A DNA stretch of 30,981 nt from CAYGZA01 sp964354135 (GTDB lineage Bacteria > Planctomycetota > Planctomycetia > Pirellulales > Thermoguttaceae). The translations under genes and the position numbers were made by a program. How positions within the stretch are numbered: the first letter of the stretch is position 1; every line of letters begins with the position of its first letter. The notes beneath the pieces are model-generated. The model had not been told where the DNA came from. It saw only the letters and a program-made list of their open reading frames with translations, and searched no databases. Where the stretch lies: the NCBI GenBank assembly GCA_964354135.1, contig CAYGZA010000034.1:1-30981 (forward strand). Direction: 5' to 3'. This document shows, one piece after another, positions 16,194 through 23,839 of this stretch.

Positions 16194-17198
16194 ATGAACA
16201 GCAACAGCAACGATCGGGATCGGACTGCTCCGTCGCGTGGGAGCGGCGTCCTGTCTCGCCGCGATTGTCTGAAGGCGGCGGCCGCCGCGGCGCTCGGCGC
16301 GCCGGCGCTGGCCGCCGCGGCGCAAGATCCCCACGATCTGAAGGCCAAGGCCAGGAAGAACGTCAAGCTGGGGATCTACTCGGGACTCTATTCGGGCCTG
16401 CCCGTCGAGGAAGCGGCCCGGCGGATCAAGGCGGATGGCTTCGCTGGGGTCCTCACGGACTACGCATTCGCCGACGCCCGCTTCGACCCGCTGGCCCCCG
16501 ACTGGAAGGCGGCCGAGAAGATCGCCGGGGCCTTTGACCGGCAAGGCATCCGGATCGTGGGCGTTTTCGGCTACGTGAACGTCGTGGACCCGGACCCGGC
16601 GAAACGAAAGCGCGGCGCGGCGCGGATGGAGACGCTCCTCAAGAACTGGAAGCGCCTGGGCTGCCCGAACGTCTCGACGGAAACCGGGACCTTCAATCCG
16701 AAGTCGGAGTGGATGGACGCGCCGGAGAACACGACCGAGCAGGGCTATCTCCAGTGCCGGGCCGCGCTGGAGAAGCTGGCCCGGCTGGCCGAGAAGACCG
16801 GAGCGGTGGTTTCCATCGAGCCGTACTGGCGGAACATCATCGATTCCATCGAGCGCGCCGAGAGGCTCTTCCGCGAGGTCGGCTCTCCCGCCCTCAGGCT
16901 GGTCATGGACCCGTGCAACTACTTCCGCAAGGAGGACCTCCCGCGGATGCAGCCGATGCTCAAGGAGATGTTCCGCCGCTTGGGCCCCCGGATCGAGCTG
17001 GCGCACGCCAAGGACGTGAAGGCGTCGCCCGACGGGACCGACCTGCCGGCATCGGGACTGGGGGTGCTCGACTATCCGCTTTACCTACGGCTCTTGGCCG
17101 GGCTGGACCGGGAAATGCACCTGGTGCTCGAACACCTGGCGCTGGACGACGTGCCCAGGGCGCGGGATTTTGTGCTCGGCCGGCTCGACAAGATCTGA
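16194..17198 (+). CDS. Tat-exported sugar phosphate isomerase/epimerase-like protein
   Basis: This 334-residue xylose-isomerase-like TIM barrel (AP endonuclease 2 superfamily) is probably exported folded by the Tat system, since SRRDCLKAAAAAALGAPALA at ~20-39 is a twin-arginine signal. The four expected metal ligands are present: Glu209 in VSIEPYW, Asp239 in VMDPCNY, His271 in LAHAKDV and Glu313 in LVLEHL. The barrel begins at LGIYSGLYSG. ATG 16194 has only a weak AGGA upstream. It sits between a putative glycosidase (174-base gap) and GH2 (124-base gap) on one strand. Members isomerise or epimerise sugars or inositols, and the substrate here is unknown. Confidence 0.85.
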   Translation: MNSNSNDRDRTAPSRGSGVLSRRDCLKAAAAAALGAPALAAAAQDPHDLKAKARKNVKLGIYSGLYSGLPVEEAARRIKADGFAGVLTDYAFADARFDPLAPDWKAAEKIAGAFDRQGIRIVGVFGYVNVVDPDPAKRKRGAARMETLLKNWKRLGCPNVSTETGTFNPKSEWMDAPENTTEQGYLQCRAALEKLARLAEKTGAVVSIEPYWRNIIDSIERAERLFREVGSPALRLVMDPCNYFRKEDLPRMQPMLKEMFRRLGPRIELAHAKDVKASPDGTDLPASGLGVLDYPLYLRLLAGLDREMHLVLEHLALDDVPRARDFVLGRLDKI

Positions 17199-17213
17199 AC
17201 GAGGTTTCTCGAT

Positions 17214-17241
17214 CCCGGGAGGGCGAGGCTCCTGCCGAGCC
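17214..17241 (+). repeat. 28-bp palindromic repeat, copy 1
   Basis: CCCGGGAGGGCGAGGCTCC followed by TGCCGAGCC. GGCTC near the end of the sequence and GAGCC can pair, giving a small hairpin. It matches 19691, 19736 and (inverted) 19797. It lies between the sugar isomerase-like and GH2 genes. Confidence 0.85.
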
Positions 17242-17322
17242 GGGCAGGAACGCTGGACTGGCGGACTCGCTTCGCAATCGTGGCATACCGAACGTCCCCT
17301 TTTCTTGGCCAGGAGAACACCG

Positions 17323-19671
17323 ATGACGCCCGTGAGAGCCCGACGGTCTAGGCTTTTCGTCCTTCTATCGCTCTTCGTCGCGGCCGTACCTGCCGGGGGG
17401 GAAGGAGCCGATCTTCCCCGGCCGGAGCACCCTTTCCCGCAGATGGTGCGGGCCGAATGGCTGAACCTCAACGGCGCCTGGGAATTCGCCGAGACCGATG
17501 ACGCGGGCGACACGCGATTCCTCTCCGCCGAGGCGTATCCCGACAAGATCGTGGTCCCCTTCTGCCGCGAGAGCAGGCTCTCCGGTCTGGGACGCAAGGG
17601 GTTCGTCAAGAACATCTGGTATCGCCGCATGTTTCAGAAGCCGGCCGAATGGAAGTCGCCGCGGGTGAGGCTGCACGTCGGGGCCTGCGACTGGAAGACG
17701 CGGGTGTGGGTGAGCGGCCATCTCCTGGGCGAGCACACCGGCGGCAGTGCCCCGTTCTGGTTCGACGTCACCGAGCACCTCACTTCGGGCGACAATACGG
17801 TGATCGTCCACGCCTTCGACGACACGCGAAGCGGGCTCCAAGCCACCGGCAAGCAGGCCCATTCCGAGAAGAGCGAAGGCTGCGTGTATACCCGGACCAC
17901 GGGCATCTGGCAGACGGTGTGGCTCGAAGGGGTCGGCCCGGCGTTCATCCGCGACGTCCGCACCGAGTCCGACATCAAGGGCTCGCGGGTCCTGCTCCAG
18001 GCCGAGGTGGAGGGCGACGCCGGCGGCATGGCCCTCAAGGCAGTCGCCGCCGGCGGCAGCCAGGTGGTCGGAACGGCCGAAGCACCGGCCGACTGGCGCA
18101 ATAACCGGCTCGTGCTCAACTTGTCCGAAAAGCGGGTCTGGTCCCTGGAAGACCCGTTCCTCTACAGCCTCAAGCTGATGCTCGTGCGCGGCGACGAGAT
18201 CGTGGATCGGGTGGACTCGTACTTCGGGCTGCGGGAGGTGACGATCCGCGGGGCGGCGATCCTGATCAACGGCAAGCCGGTCTTCCAGCGGACGGTGCTC
18301 GATCAAGGCTTCTATCCCGACGGCATCTGGACCGCCCCGAGCGACGCGGCCCTGCGGCGCGACATCGAGCTGTCGAAGGCCGTCGGCTTCAACGGGGCCC
18401 GGCTGCACCAGAAGGTCTTCGAGCCGCGGTTTCACTACTGGGCCGACAAGCTCGGGTATCTCGTCTGGGGTGAGTTCCCCAACTGGGGCCTGAACTACAA
18501 GAACGAGGCGGTGAACCTGCCGGTGATCAACGAATGGGTGGAGATCGTCCGCCGCGACCGGAACCATCCGGCGCTGGTGGGCTGGTGCCCGTTCAACGAG
18601 ACGCCCCCCGCGGCGGGCCCGCTGCAGGCCGCGGTGGTCAACGTCACCCGGGCGATCGACCCCACGCGGCCGATCATCGAGTCCAGCGGCTATTTCCATG
18701 GGATTCCGAGCCCGGACGCCCTGGACGCCCACGACTACGACCAGAACCCCGCGTCGTTCCGCCCGCGGTGGACCGACGGAAAAGGGGTCAGAACTCTTTT
18801 TTCGGAGGAATCGGGTGTTCAAGAATCAGCGACCTCGCGAAAAAAGAGCTCTGACCCCTTTTCCTCCCTGCCGGAGCGCTATCGGGCGGGTCAGTCCTGG
18901 CGCATGGCGCCGTTCTTCGTGAGCGAGTACGGCGGCATCGGCTGGAACATCACCGGCGGCTGGGGCTACGGCAATGCTCCGAAGACTATCGACGCGTTCT
19001 ACGCCCGCTACCAGGGCCTGACCGACGCCCTCCTGGACAACCGCTATATGTTCGGCTACTGCTACACGCAGTTGACCGACATCGAGCAGGAGCAGAACGG
19101 GATGTACTCCTACGACCGCAAGCCCAAGTTCGACGTGGAGCGGATCCGCAGGATCCAGTCGCGCACGGCGGCCTACGAGAAGGAGCCGCCGTTTGAGGTG
19201 ACGCGGTCGCAGGACAAGTGGCGAGTCCTGGTGGGGGCGGCTCCGGACGGCACGCTGGCCCGTCCGTGGCGCTACACCGTCGAGTCTCCGCCCGACAACT
19301 GGACGACGCCCGATTTCGGCGACGGCGGCTGGAAACTCGGCCGGGGCGGATTCGGCCAGAAGGGCAACTGGGAATCGTTCATCAAAACGCCGTGGAGCAC
19401 GAAGGACATCTGGCTCCGCCAGGAGTTTACCTGCGACCGCGCGGCCTTCCGCCGGGCGATGCTGGTGACGCACTACGACAACGGCACCGAGGTCTACCTG
19501 AACGGCAAGCCCGTCTGGAAGGGCGGGCGATGGAACGACCACTATGCCGGGTTCGACGTGACCAAGGCCCTCAAGGGAGCCCTGAAGCAGGGCAAGAACA
19601 CGATCGCCGTCCACTGCCACCAGGATGAGGGCGGGCAGTTTATCGACGCGGCATTGCTGGTCGCCGACTGA
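17323..19671 (+). CDS. Secreted GH2-family glycosidase with an in-frame repeat insertion
   Basis: This 782-residue exported enzyme resembles beta-galactosidases, beta-glucuronidases and beta-mannosidases of family GH2. ATG 17323 follows CAGGAG and begins a signal peptide (SRLFVLLSLFVAAVPAGGEG). Domains are a jelly-roll at ~30-175 (WLNLNGAWEF, WYRRMF), an Ig-like domain at ~180-285, a TIM barrel at ~285-610 and a C-terminal galactose-binding-like sandwich at ~630-782. Both catalytic residues are visible: acid/base Glu426 in WCPFNET and nucleophile Glu535 in FVSEYGG. Between them, residues ~486-514 are encoded by an 85-bp inverted-repeat element. The frame survives, but the added ~28 residues lie near the active-site face, so activity needs testing. 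Substrate specificity is undetermined. Confidence 0.9.
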   Translation: MTPVRARRSRLFVLLSLFVAAVPAGGEGADLPRPEHPFPQMVRAEWLNLNGAWEFAETDDAGDTRFLSAEAYPDKIVVPFCRESRLSGLGRKGFVKNIWYRRMFQKPAEWKSPRVRLHVGACDWKTRVWVSGHLLGEHTGGSAPFWFDVTEHLTSGDNTVIVHAFDDTRSGLQATGKQAHSEKSEGCVYTRTTGIWQTVWLEGVGPAFIRDVRTESDIKGSRVLLQAEVEGDAGGMALKAVAAGGSQVVGTAEAPADWRNNRLVLNLSEKRVWSLEDPFLYSLKLMLVRGDEIVDRVDSYFGLREVTIRGAAILINGKPVFQRTVLDQGFYPDGIWTAPSDAALRRDIELSKAVGFNGARLHQKVFEPRFHYWADKLGYLVWGEFPNWGLNYKNEAVNLPVINEWVEIVRRDRNHPALVGWCPFNETPPAAGPLQAAVVNVTRAIDPTRPIIESSGYFHGIPSPDALDAHDYDQNPASFRPRWTDGKGVRTLFSEESGVQESATSRKKSSDPFSSLPERYRAGQSWRMAPFFVSEYGGIGWNITGGWGYGNAPKTIDAFYARYQGLTDALLDNRYMFGYCYTQLTDIEQEQNGMYSYDRKPKFDVERIRRIQSRTAAYEKEPPFEVTRSQDKWRVLVGAAPDGTLARPWRYTVESPPDNWTTPDFGDGGWKLGRGGFGQKGNWESFIKTPWSTKDIWLRQEFTCDRAAFRRAMLVTHYDNGTEVYLNGKPVWKGGRWNDHYAGFDVTKALKGALKQGKNTIAVHCHQDEGGQFIDAALLVAD
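18779..18863. repeat. 85-bp inverted-repeat (REP/MITE-like) element inside the GH2 gene
   Basis: A 26-base left arm (18779-18804, containing AAAAGGGGTCAGA and a T6 run) is complementary to the right arm at 18838-18863 (containing an A6 run and CTGACCCCTTTT), with one mismatch. The loop is 33 bases. The element has no stop codon in the GH2 frame and interrupts otherwise normal GH2 sequence. No transposase is encoded, and no target-site duplication is obvious. Confidence 0.9.
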
Positions 19672-19690
19672 ATTCGAGTGGCGCGGCGAT

Positions 19691-19716
19691 GGGAGGGCGA
19701 GGCTCCTGCCGAGCCT
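19691..19716 (+). repeat. Palindromic repeat of the 17214 family, copy 2
   Basis: GGGAGGGCGAGGCTCC then TGCCGAGCC, identical over the core to copy 1. It lies just after the GH2 stop codon. Confidence 0.85.
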
Positions 19717-19735
19717 GGGGGTGCCACTCCACGAT

Positions 19736-19763
19736 CCCGGGAGGGCAAGGCTCCTGCCGAGCC
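19736..19763 (+). repeat. Palindromic repeat of the 17214 family, copy 3
   Basis: CCCGGGAGGGCAAGGCTCC then TGCCGAGCC. It differs from copy 1 by one base in the core (GCAAGG for GCGAGG). It is in direct orientation, 45 bases after copy 2. Confidence 0.85.
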
Positions 19764-19796
19764 TGGGCCCGATGGACAGTCGCTCGAAGAATTATC

Positions 19797-19823
19797 GGCT
19801 CAGCAGGAGCTTCGCCCTCCCGG
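19797..19823 (-). repeat. Palindromic repeat of the 17214 family, copy 4 (inverted)
   Basis: GGCTCAGCAGGAGC then TTCGCCCTCCCGG is the reverse complement of the family with two substitutions. It lies immediately before the ribosome binding site of the URO-D-like gene, so copies 3 and 4 can pair into one large hairpin in the leader. Confidence 0.85.
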
Positions 19824-19847
19824 TGTCGGCTGACAAGGAGCATGACG

Positions 19848-20837
19848 ATGGAGCGCCGTGAGATCGTGCGGCGGGCGATCGAGTTCGGCACGCCGCCGCG
19901 GCTGCCGTTCTGGCAAGGCGTCCTCGCCGACGTCCCCAACGACGTTTGCGACTGCTGGGAGATGGACCGGGCCAAGCGGGGATGGTTCTTCGACAACGCC
20001 GCCGAGGACGACTGGGGGTGCGGCTGGGCCGTCACCGCCACCAAGAAGAACATGGGGCAAGTGGTCTACCACCCGCTTTTGGATTGGTCGAAGCTCGATT
20101 CCTATCGGCCGCCCGACCCGCGGGACCCCTTCTACTACGAGCGCCTCGAAGACGCGATCTCCCAGGCCGGCGACCGCTACGTGGTGATCGCCTGCCACTT
20201 CAACCTCATGGAGCGGCTGCACATGCTCCACGGATTTTCGCAGACCCTTGCCGACTTCTACATCGAGCCGGCCAGGATCGAGAAGGTCCTCGACATGGTG
20301 TTGGAGTTCAAGCTCGCGATGTTCGACGAGCTCGGCCGCCGCTTCGGGGACCGCGTGGACGGCCTGTTTTGCACCGACGACTGGGGCACGCAGCAAGGCA
20401 CCTTCATCAGCGGCCGGATGTTCGAGGACTTCTTCCTGGAGCGGTACCGCGCGATGGTCAACGCCGTCCACGGGCACGGATGGCACTTCATGCTGCACAG
20501 TTGCGGGAAGGTGAACGCCTTCGTGCCCTACTTCCTCGATCTTGGCATCGACGTGCTCAACCTCCAGCAGCCCCGCCTCTACGGCATCCGGGAACTCGGC
20601 CGGCAGTACGCGGGCAAGGCGTGCTTTCTCACGACGGCCGACATTCAGGCCACGATGCCCTCGGGCGATCTGGAGAGAATCCGCGGCGAGGTCCGGGAGC
20701 TGGTCGAGCACTGGGCGACGCCCCGGGGCGGGTTCATCGTCTTCAACTACGGCTTCGACGAGGCAATCGGCACCACCGCGGAGGCCACGGAAGCGATGTT
20801 CCAGGAGTTCAAGCGGCTGATGCACCGCGGTCTTTGA
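19848..20837 (+). CDS. Uroporphyrinogen decarboxylase-like (MtaA/CmuA-type) protein
   Basis: This 329-residue cytoplasmic protein has the URO-D TIM-barrel fold. ATG 19848 is preferred over the in-frame ATG at 19842, because AAGGAG (19835-19840) is 7 bases from the former and only one base from the latter. The HxC zinc motif of MtaA/CmuA cobamide methyltransferases appears as His217 and Cys219 in LHSCGKV. FCTDDWGTQ and LNLQQPR fit barrel strands. The usual third zinc ligand near the C-terminus is not clear. It is the last gene of the co-directional glycan cluster and converges on DUF885 with a 21-base gap. In such clusters these proteins may transfer methyl groups, for example from methylated sugars, but this is inference. 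Confidence 0.8.
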   Translation: MERREIVRRAIEFGTPPRLPFWQGVLADVPNDVCDCWEMDRAKRGWFFDNAAEDDWGCGWAVTATKKNMGQVVYHPLLDWSKLDSYRPPDPRDPFYYERLEDAISQAGDRYVVIACHFNLMERLHMLHGFSQTLADFYIEPARIEKVLDMVLEFKLAMFDELGRRFGDRVDGLFCTDDWGTQQGTFISGRMFEDFFLERYRAMVNAVHGHGWHFMLHSCGKVNAFVPYFLDLGIDVLNLQQPRLYGIRELGRQYAGKACFLTTADIQATMPSGDLERIRGEVRELVEHWATPRGGFIVFNYGFDEAIGTTAEATEAMFQEFKRLMHRGL

Positions 20838-20858
20838 GGCTTCGGAAGTCCGTTTGGC

Positions 20859-22628
20859 TTAACGCGGCTCGCGCAGGCGCTGGCGCACCAGCTCCGGCAA
20901 GTGCTTGACGGGGACGGAGCCCTGCTCCAGGACCGCCTCGTGGTAGCGGCCCAGGTCGAACTTCTCGCCCAGCTCGCGCTCGACCTCCTGACGGAGGTGG
21001 TACATGGCCATCCGGCCGACGAAATAGGTCGAAAGCTGGCACGAAGTCTGCTTCGCGCGGATGATCTTCAGCCGCGCCTCGCCCTCGGACTGGAAGGCCC
21101 GGCGGGTGAGGAAGTCCAGGGCCTCCTCGTCCGTCATTTGGGCGCAGTGCATGTTGTGGTCGAGGATCGCGTTGGCCACGGCCCGCAGGTAGAACTTGAG
21201 CTGCGTGAGGCGGAGTGCCAGGTCGCCCTGGCCGTAGCCCTGGTCGAGCATCATCTGCTCGGTGTAGACCGCCCAGCCTTCGATGTACACCCCGGAGCCC
21301 AGCACGCGCCGGACCAGCGACGGATTGCGATTGGCGTACTCAAGCTGCACGTAGTGCCCCGGGTAGGCCTCGTGGATGGTCAGGATCTGGAGCATGTGCC
21401 GGTTGTACTCTTCCAGCAGGCTCTGGACGCGCTTTGCGTCCCAGTCCTTGGGCGGCGGGCTCACGGCGTAGATGCTCGCCGCGTTCGGGTCCAAAGGCGG
21501 CGCGGAATTCAGGTAGGCCGTCGCATTGCCCCGCTGGAATTCCGGCATCTCGATCACCTGGCAGCGGTCGGGCTCCGGCAGCCGGAGGATGCCGCGCTCG
21601 CGAATGAACCGCGTGATCTCGGCCACGGTCGTCCGGGCGTCGCGAGTCAGGTCCTCCGGCTTGCCATGTTCGTGGGCCACGGCGCCGAGCACTTGCGCGA
21701 TCGTCGCGTGGCGGCCCTCCGCGTCGTCCGGCGGGAGCGGCTTCCTGGGGAAGTAGCGGCCCCAGAGCTGCCGGGCAATCACGTACATCTCCCGCTGGAC
21801 GCGGTCCCACTCCGACTCGGCCATCGCGAGCACCTGCTCGGCGGTCAGGCCGGCGTCGAGCACCAATTCCAGCTTTCGGGTGAACTTCTCCTTGCCGAGC
21901 CGCCACTCGCCTTTCGCCCGCGGCAGCAGGTCCTTCTCAAGGAATTGCTGGTGCTCCTTGAGGCAAGCGACCACGGGCCCGGCCGCCGCTTTCAAGGCGT
22001 CGGCTTGCGGCGTCCGGCCGACGATCTCGAAGATGTCCCGCTCGTAGAAGGCGATCGCCCCGCGGTTTTGCCGGATCGCCGTCTCGGTGACGACCTGGGG
22101 GGGATTGGCGAGGTTCTCCCGCGCCGCGGCAACCACCTTCGGGATCTGTTTCGTGCGGGCGATCGAGTTGGCGACGTTGGTCTGCTTGGGGAGCGTGGAC
22201 TGGGTCAAGAGGAGGTAGACGCCGTCGTTGATGTAGCCGCCATAGACCCGGGGGTCCTCCTCGAACGGCTTGGTGTTCTCGTCGAGCCAGAGCGACTTGG
22301 CCAGCTCGTGGCGGAAGATATCGAAGTCGATCTTGCCCGCGCGGGAGAGCTTCTGGTAATCCACCTGCTTGGGCAGATCCGCCAAGGTCTTGCGGTCGTG
22401 CTCGGCCCAAGCGGCGCGGGCCTTGGGCGAGAGATCATCGAGGAGATGATCGAAGCGATGGTCGCCGAGCCCGGTGGCCGCCGTGGGCCGCTGCCGGAAG
22501 CCTTCTTCGAGGTACTGGCGGAAACACGCGGTGAGCTTCGCGTCTTCTTCCTGGCCGAGGCCGGTGGAAGAGCCGGCAGAGAGAAACCACGTTGCCGTCA
22601 TGCCGATTGCGATCGAGGCGATTCTCAT
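20859..22628 (-). CDS. DUF885-family metallopeptidase-like protein
   Basis: This 589-residue exported protein has an N-terminal signal (IASIAIGMTATWFLSAGSSTGLG). It carries the DUF885 zinc motif HEAYPGH (His419, Glu420, His425) followed by YIEGWAVYTEQ with the likely third ligand. The length and order of motifs fit DUF885, whose members behave as zinc peptidases or carboxypeptidase-like enzymes. ATG 22628 is chosen because the signal peptide begins there, though no strong ribosome binding site is seen. It stands alone on the minus strand, convergent with the URO-D-like gene and divergent from the glycyl-radical operon. The peptide substrate is unknown. Confidence 0.85.
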   Translation of the reverse strand: MRIASIAIGMTATWFLSAGSSTGLGQEEDAKLTACFRQYLEEGFRQRPTAATGLGDHRFDHLLDDLSPKARAAWAEHDRKTLADLPKQVDYQKLSRAGKIDFDIFRHELAKSLWLDENTKPFEEDPRVYGGYINDGVYLLLTQSTLPKQTNVANSIARTKQIPKVVAAARENLANPPQVVTETAIRQNRGAIAFYERDIFEIVGRTPQADALKAAAGPVVACLKEHQQFLEKDLLPRAKGEWRLGKEKFTRKLELVLDAGLTAEQVLAMAESEWDRVQREMYVIARQLWGRYFPRKPLPPDDAEGRHATIAQVLGAVAHEHGKPEDLTRDARTTVAEITRFIRERGILRLPEPDRCQVIEMPEFQRGNATAYLNSAPPLDPNAASIYAVSPPPKDWDAKRVQSLLEEYNRHMLQILTIHEAYPGHYVQLEYANRNPSLVRRVLGSGVYIEGWAVYTEQMMLDQGYGQGDLALRLTQLKFYLRAVANAILDHNMHCAQMTDEEALDFLTRRAFQSEGEARLKIIRAKQTSCQLSTYFVGRMAMYHLRQEVERELGEKFDLGRYHEAVLEQGSVPVKHLPELVRQRLREPR

Positions 22629-22929
22629 AGGATGCCCATTGTGTTTGTGAAAGTTGAGGCCGGAATGCCGTAAGTGTAGCCCGGCGGGAAGCGGTTGGCC
22701 AGAAAGCCGCCGCCGGGAGCATCCGGGGCGAGGACAGGCCGCCCCTCTCAAGCAGAATTGACCGTCGCAAGGAGCATCGGTATCTTAGCTTAAATAGGGT
22801 TCATCCGGTGGAACGGTGCGCCGCGTCCGAGACGTGGCGACAAGTCGGCCATTTCGGGGGAGTACGAGTTCCTCTTCTTCGTTGCTCGAACCGCCGAATC
22901 GGCTTGGATGACTGGACCTACGACATTCG
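22629..22929. other. Divergent intergenic region upstream of the glycyl-radical genes
   Basis: This 301-bp gap separates DUF885 (minus) from the activase (plus). It contains one good sigma-70-like promoter candidate (22758-22786), leaving a leader of about 140 bases before the ATG at 22930. Possible small frames across it lack ribosome binding sites and recognisable motifs. Confidence 0.6.
22758..22786 (+). promoter_or_regulatory. Candidate sigma-70 promoter for the activase/glycyl-radical operon
   Basis: TTGACC (22758-22763) and TATCTT (22781-22786) are spaced by 17 bases. The following AGCTTAAATAG is unusually AT-rich for this genome. It reads toward the activase gene. An FNR-like site was not recognised. 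Confidence 0.45.
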
Positions 22930-23835
22930 ATGGAAAGCGGCCTGGTCTTCAACATCCAGAAGTACTCGATCCAGGACGGGCCGGGCGTCCGCACCACGGT
23001 CTTCCTCAAGGGCTGCCCGCTGGCGTGCTGGTGGTGCCATAATCCCGAGAGCCAGTCCGCCGAGCCGGAGGTCACGGTGATCGAAGGCCGCTGCATCCGC
23101 TGCGGCGAGTGCCGGGCGGTGTGCCCGCAATCGAGCACCGCGGCGGGCAACGGGAAGGAGCGCGAGGATGGGGCAACCTGTATCCGCTGTGGGGCGTGCG
23201 TGGCGGCCTGCCCGACCGAGGCCCGGCAAATGGCCGGGCGCCGCACGACCGTCGCCGAGGTGCTCGCGGAGGTCCTCAAGGACCGGATCTTCTACGACCA
23301 GTCCGGCGGCGGCGCGACCTTTTCCGGCGGCGAGCCGCTCGTGCAGCCGGAGTTCCTCCGGGGGCTTCTGGCGGCGTGCCGCGGGGAGGGGATCCACACG
23401 GCGGTCGATACCTCGGGTTTCGCCCCCTGGGAGGAGCTGGCGGCGGTGGCGCGGCTGACGGACCTCTTCCTCTACGACCTCAAGGTGATCGACGACGCCC
23501 GGCACCGGCAGTGTACCGGCGTCTCCAACGCGATGATCCTGGAAAACCTCCAAGCCCTGGGACGGGTACACGGGAACATCTGGATCCGCGTGCCGGTCGT
23601 TCCGGGGTTCAACGACGATCCGGAACAACTGGAGGCCACGGCCCGCTTCGCCGCTTCGATTGCCGGAGTGCGGCAGGTGAGTCTCCTGCCCTATCACAAG
23701 GCGGGTGTCCGGAAGTGGAGGAGCCTGGGCAAGCCGAGCCGCGGGGGCGAGGCCGCTCCGCCTTCGGCGGAAACCATGGAGCACGCGGCCGACACGTTCC
23801 GGGCCTTCGGCCTGAAGATCCAAACAGGTGGCTAG
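22930..23835 (+). CDS. Glycyl-radical enzyme activating enzyme (radical SAM)
   Basis: This 301-residue activase abstracts hydrogen from the partner enzyme's glycine using SAM and a [4Fe-4S] cluster. The radical SAM motif is C29-x3-C33-x2-C36 in KGCPLACWWCHNPES. The WWCHNPE form is typical of activases of the dehydratase-type glycyl-radical enzymes. Two further CxxCxxCxxxC ferredoxin motifs (CIRCGECRAVCP, CIRCGACVAACP) lie at ~57-96. FSGGEPLVQPEF is the SAM-binding GGE motif. ATG 22930 lacks a strong ribosome binding site. The stop lies 4 bases before the ATG of the glycyl-radical enzyme, so the pair is translationally linked. Confidence 0.93.
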   Translation: MESGLVFNIQKYSIQDGPGVRTTVFLKGCPLACWWCHNPESQSAEPEVTVIEGRCIRCGECRAVCPQSSTAAGNGKEREDGATCIRCGACVAACPTEARQMAGRRTTVAEVLAEVLKDRIFYDQSGGGATFSGGEPLVQPEFLRGLLAACRGEGIHTAVDTSGFAPWEELAAVARLTDLFLYDLKVIDDARHRQCTGVSNAMILENLQALGRVHGNIWIRVPVVPGFNDDPEQLEATARFAASIAGVRQVSLLPYHKAGVRKWRSLGKPSRGGEAAPPSAETMEHAADTFRAFGLKIQTGG

Positions 23836-23839
23836 TGCG

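Noticed and set aside
14451..17006. Long minus-strand open frame across the putative glycoside hydrolase and sugar isomerase-like genes
   Set aside because: It spans two plus-strand genes with clear signal peptides and catalytic motifs. Its own product looks like shadow sequence.
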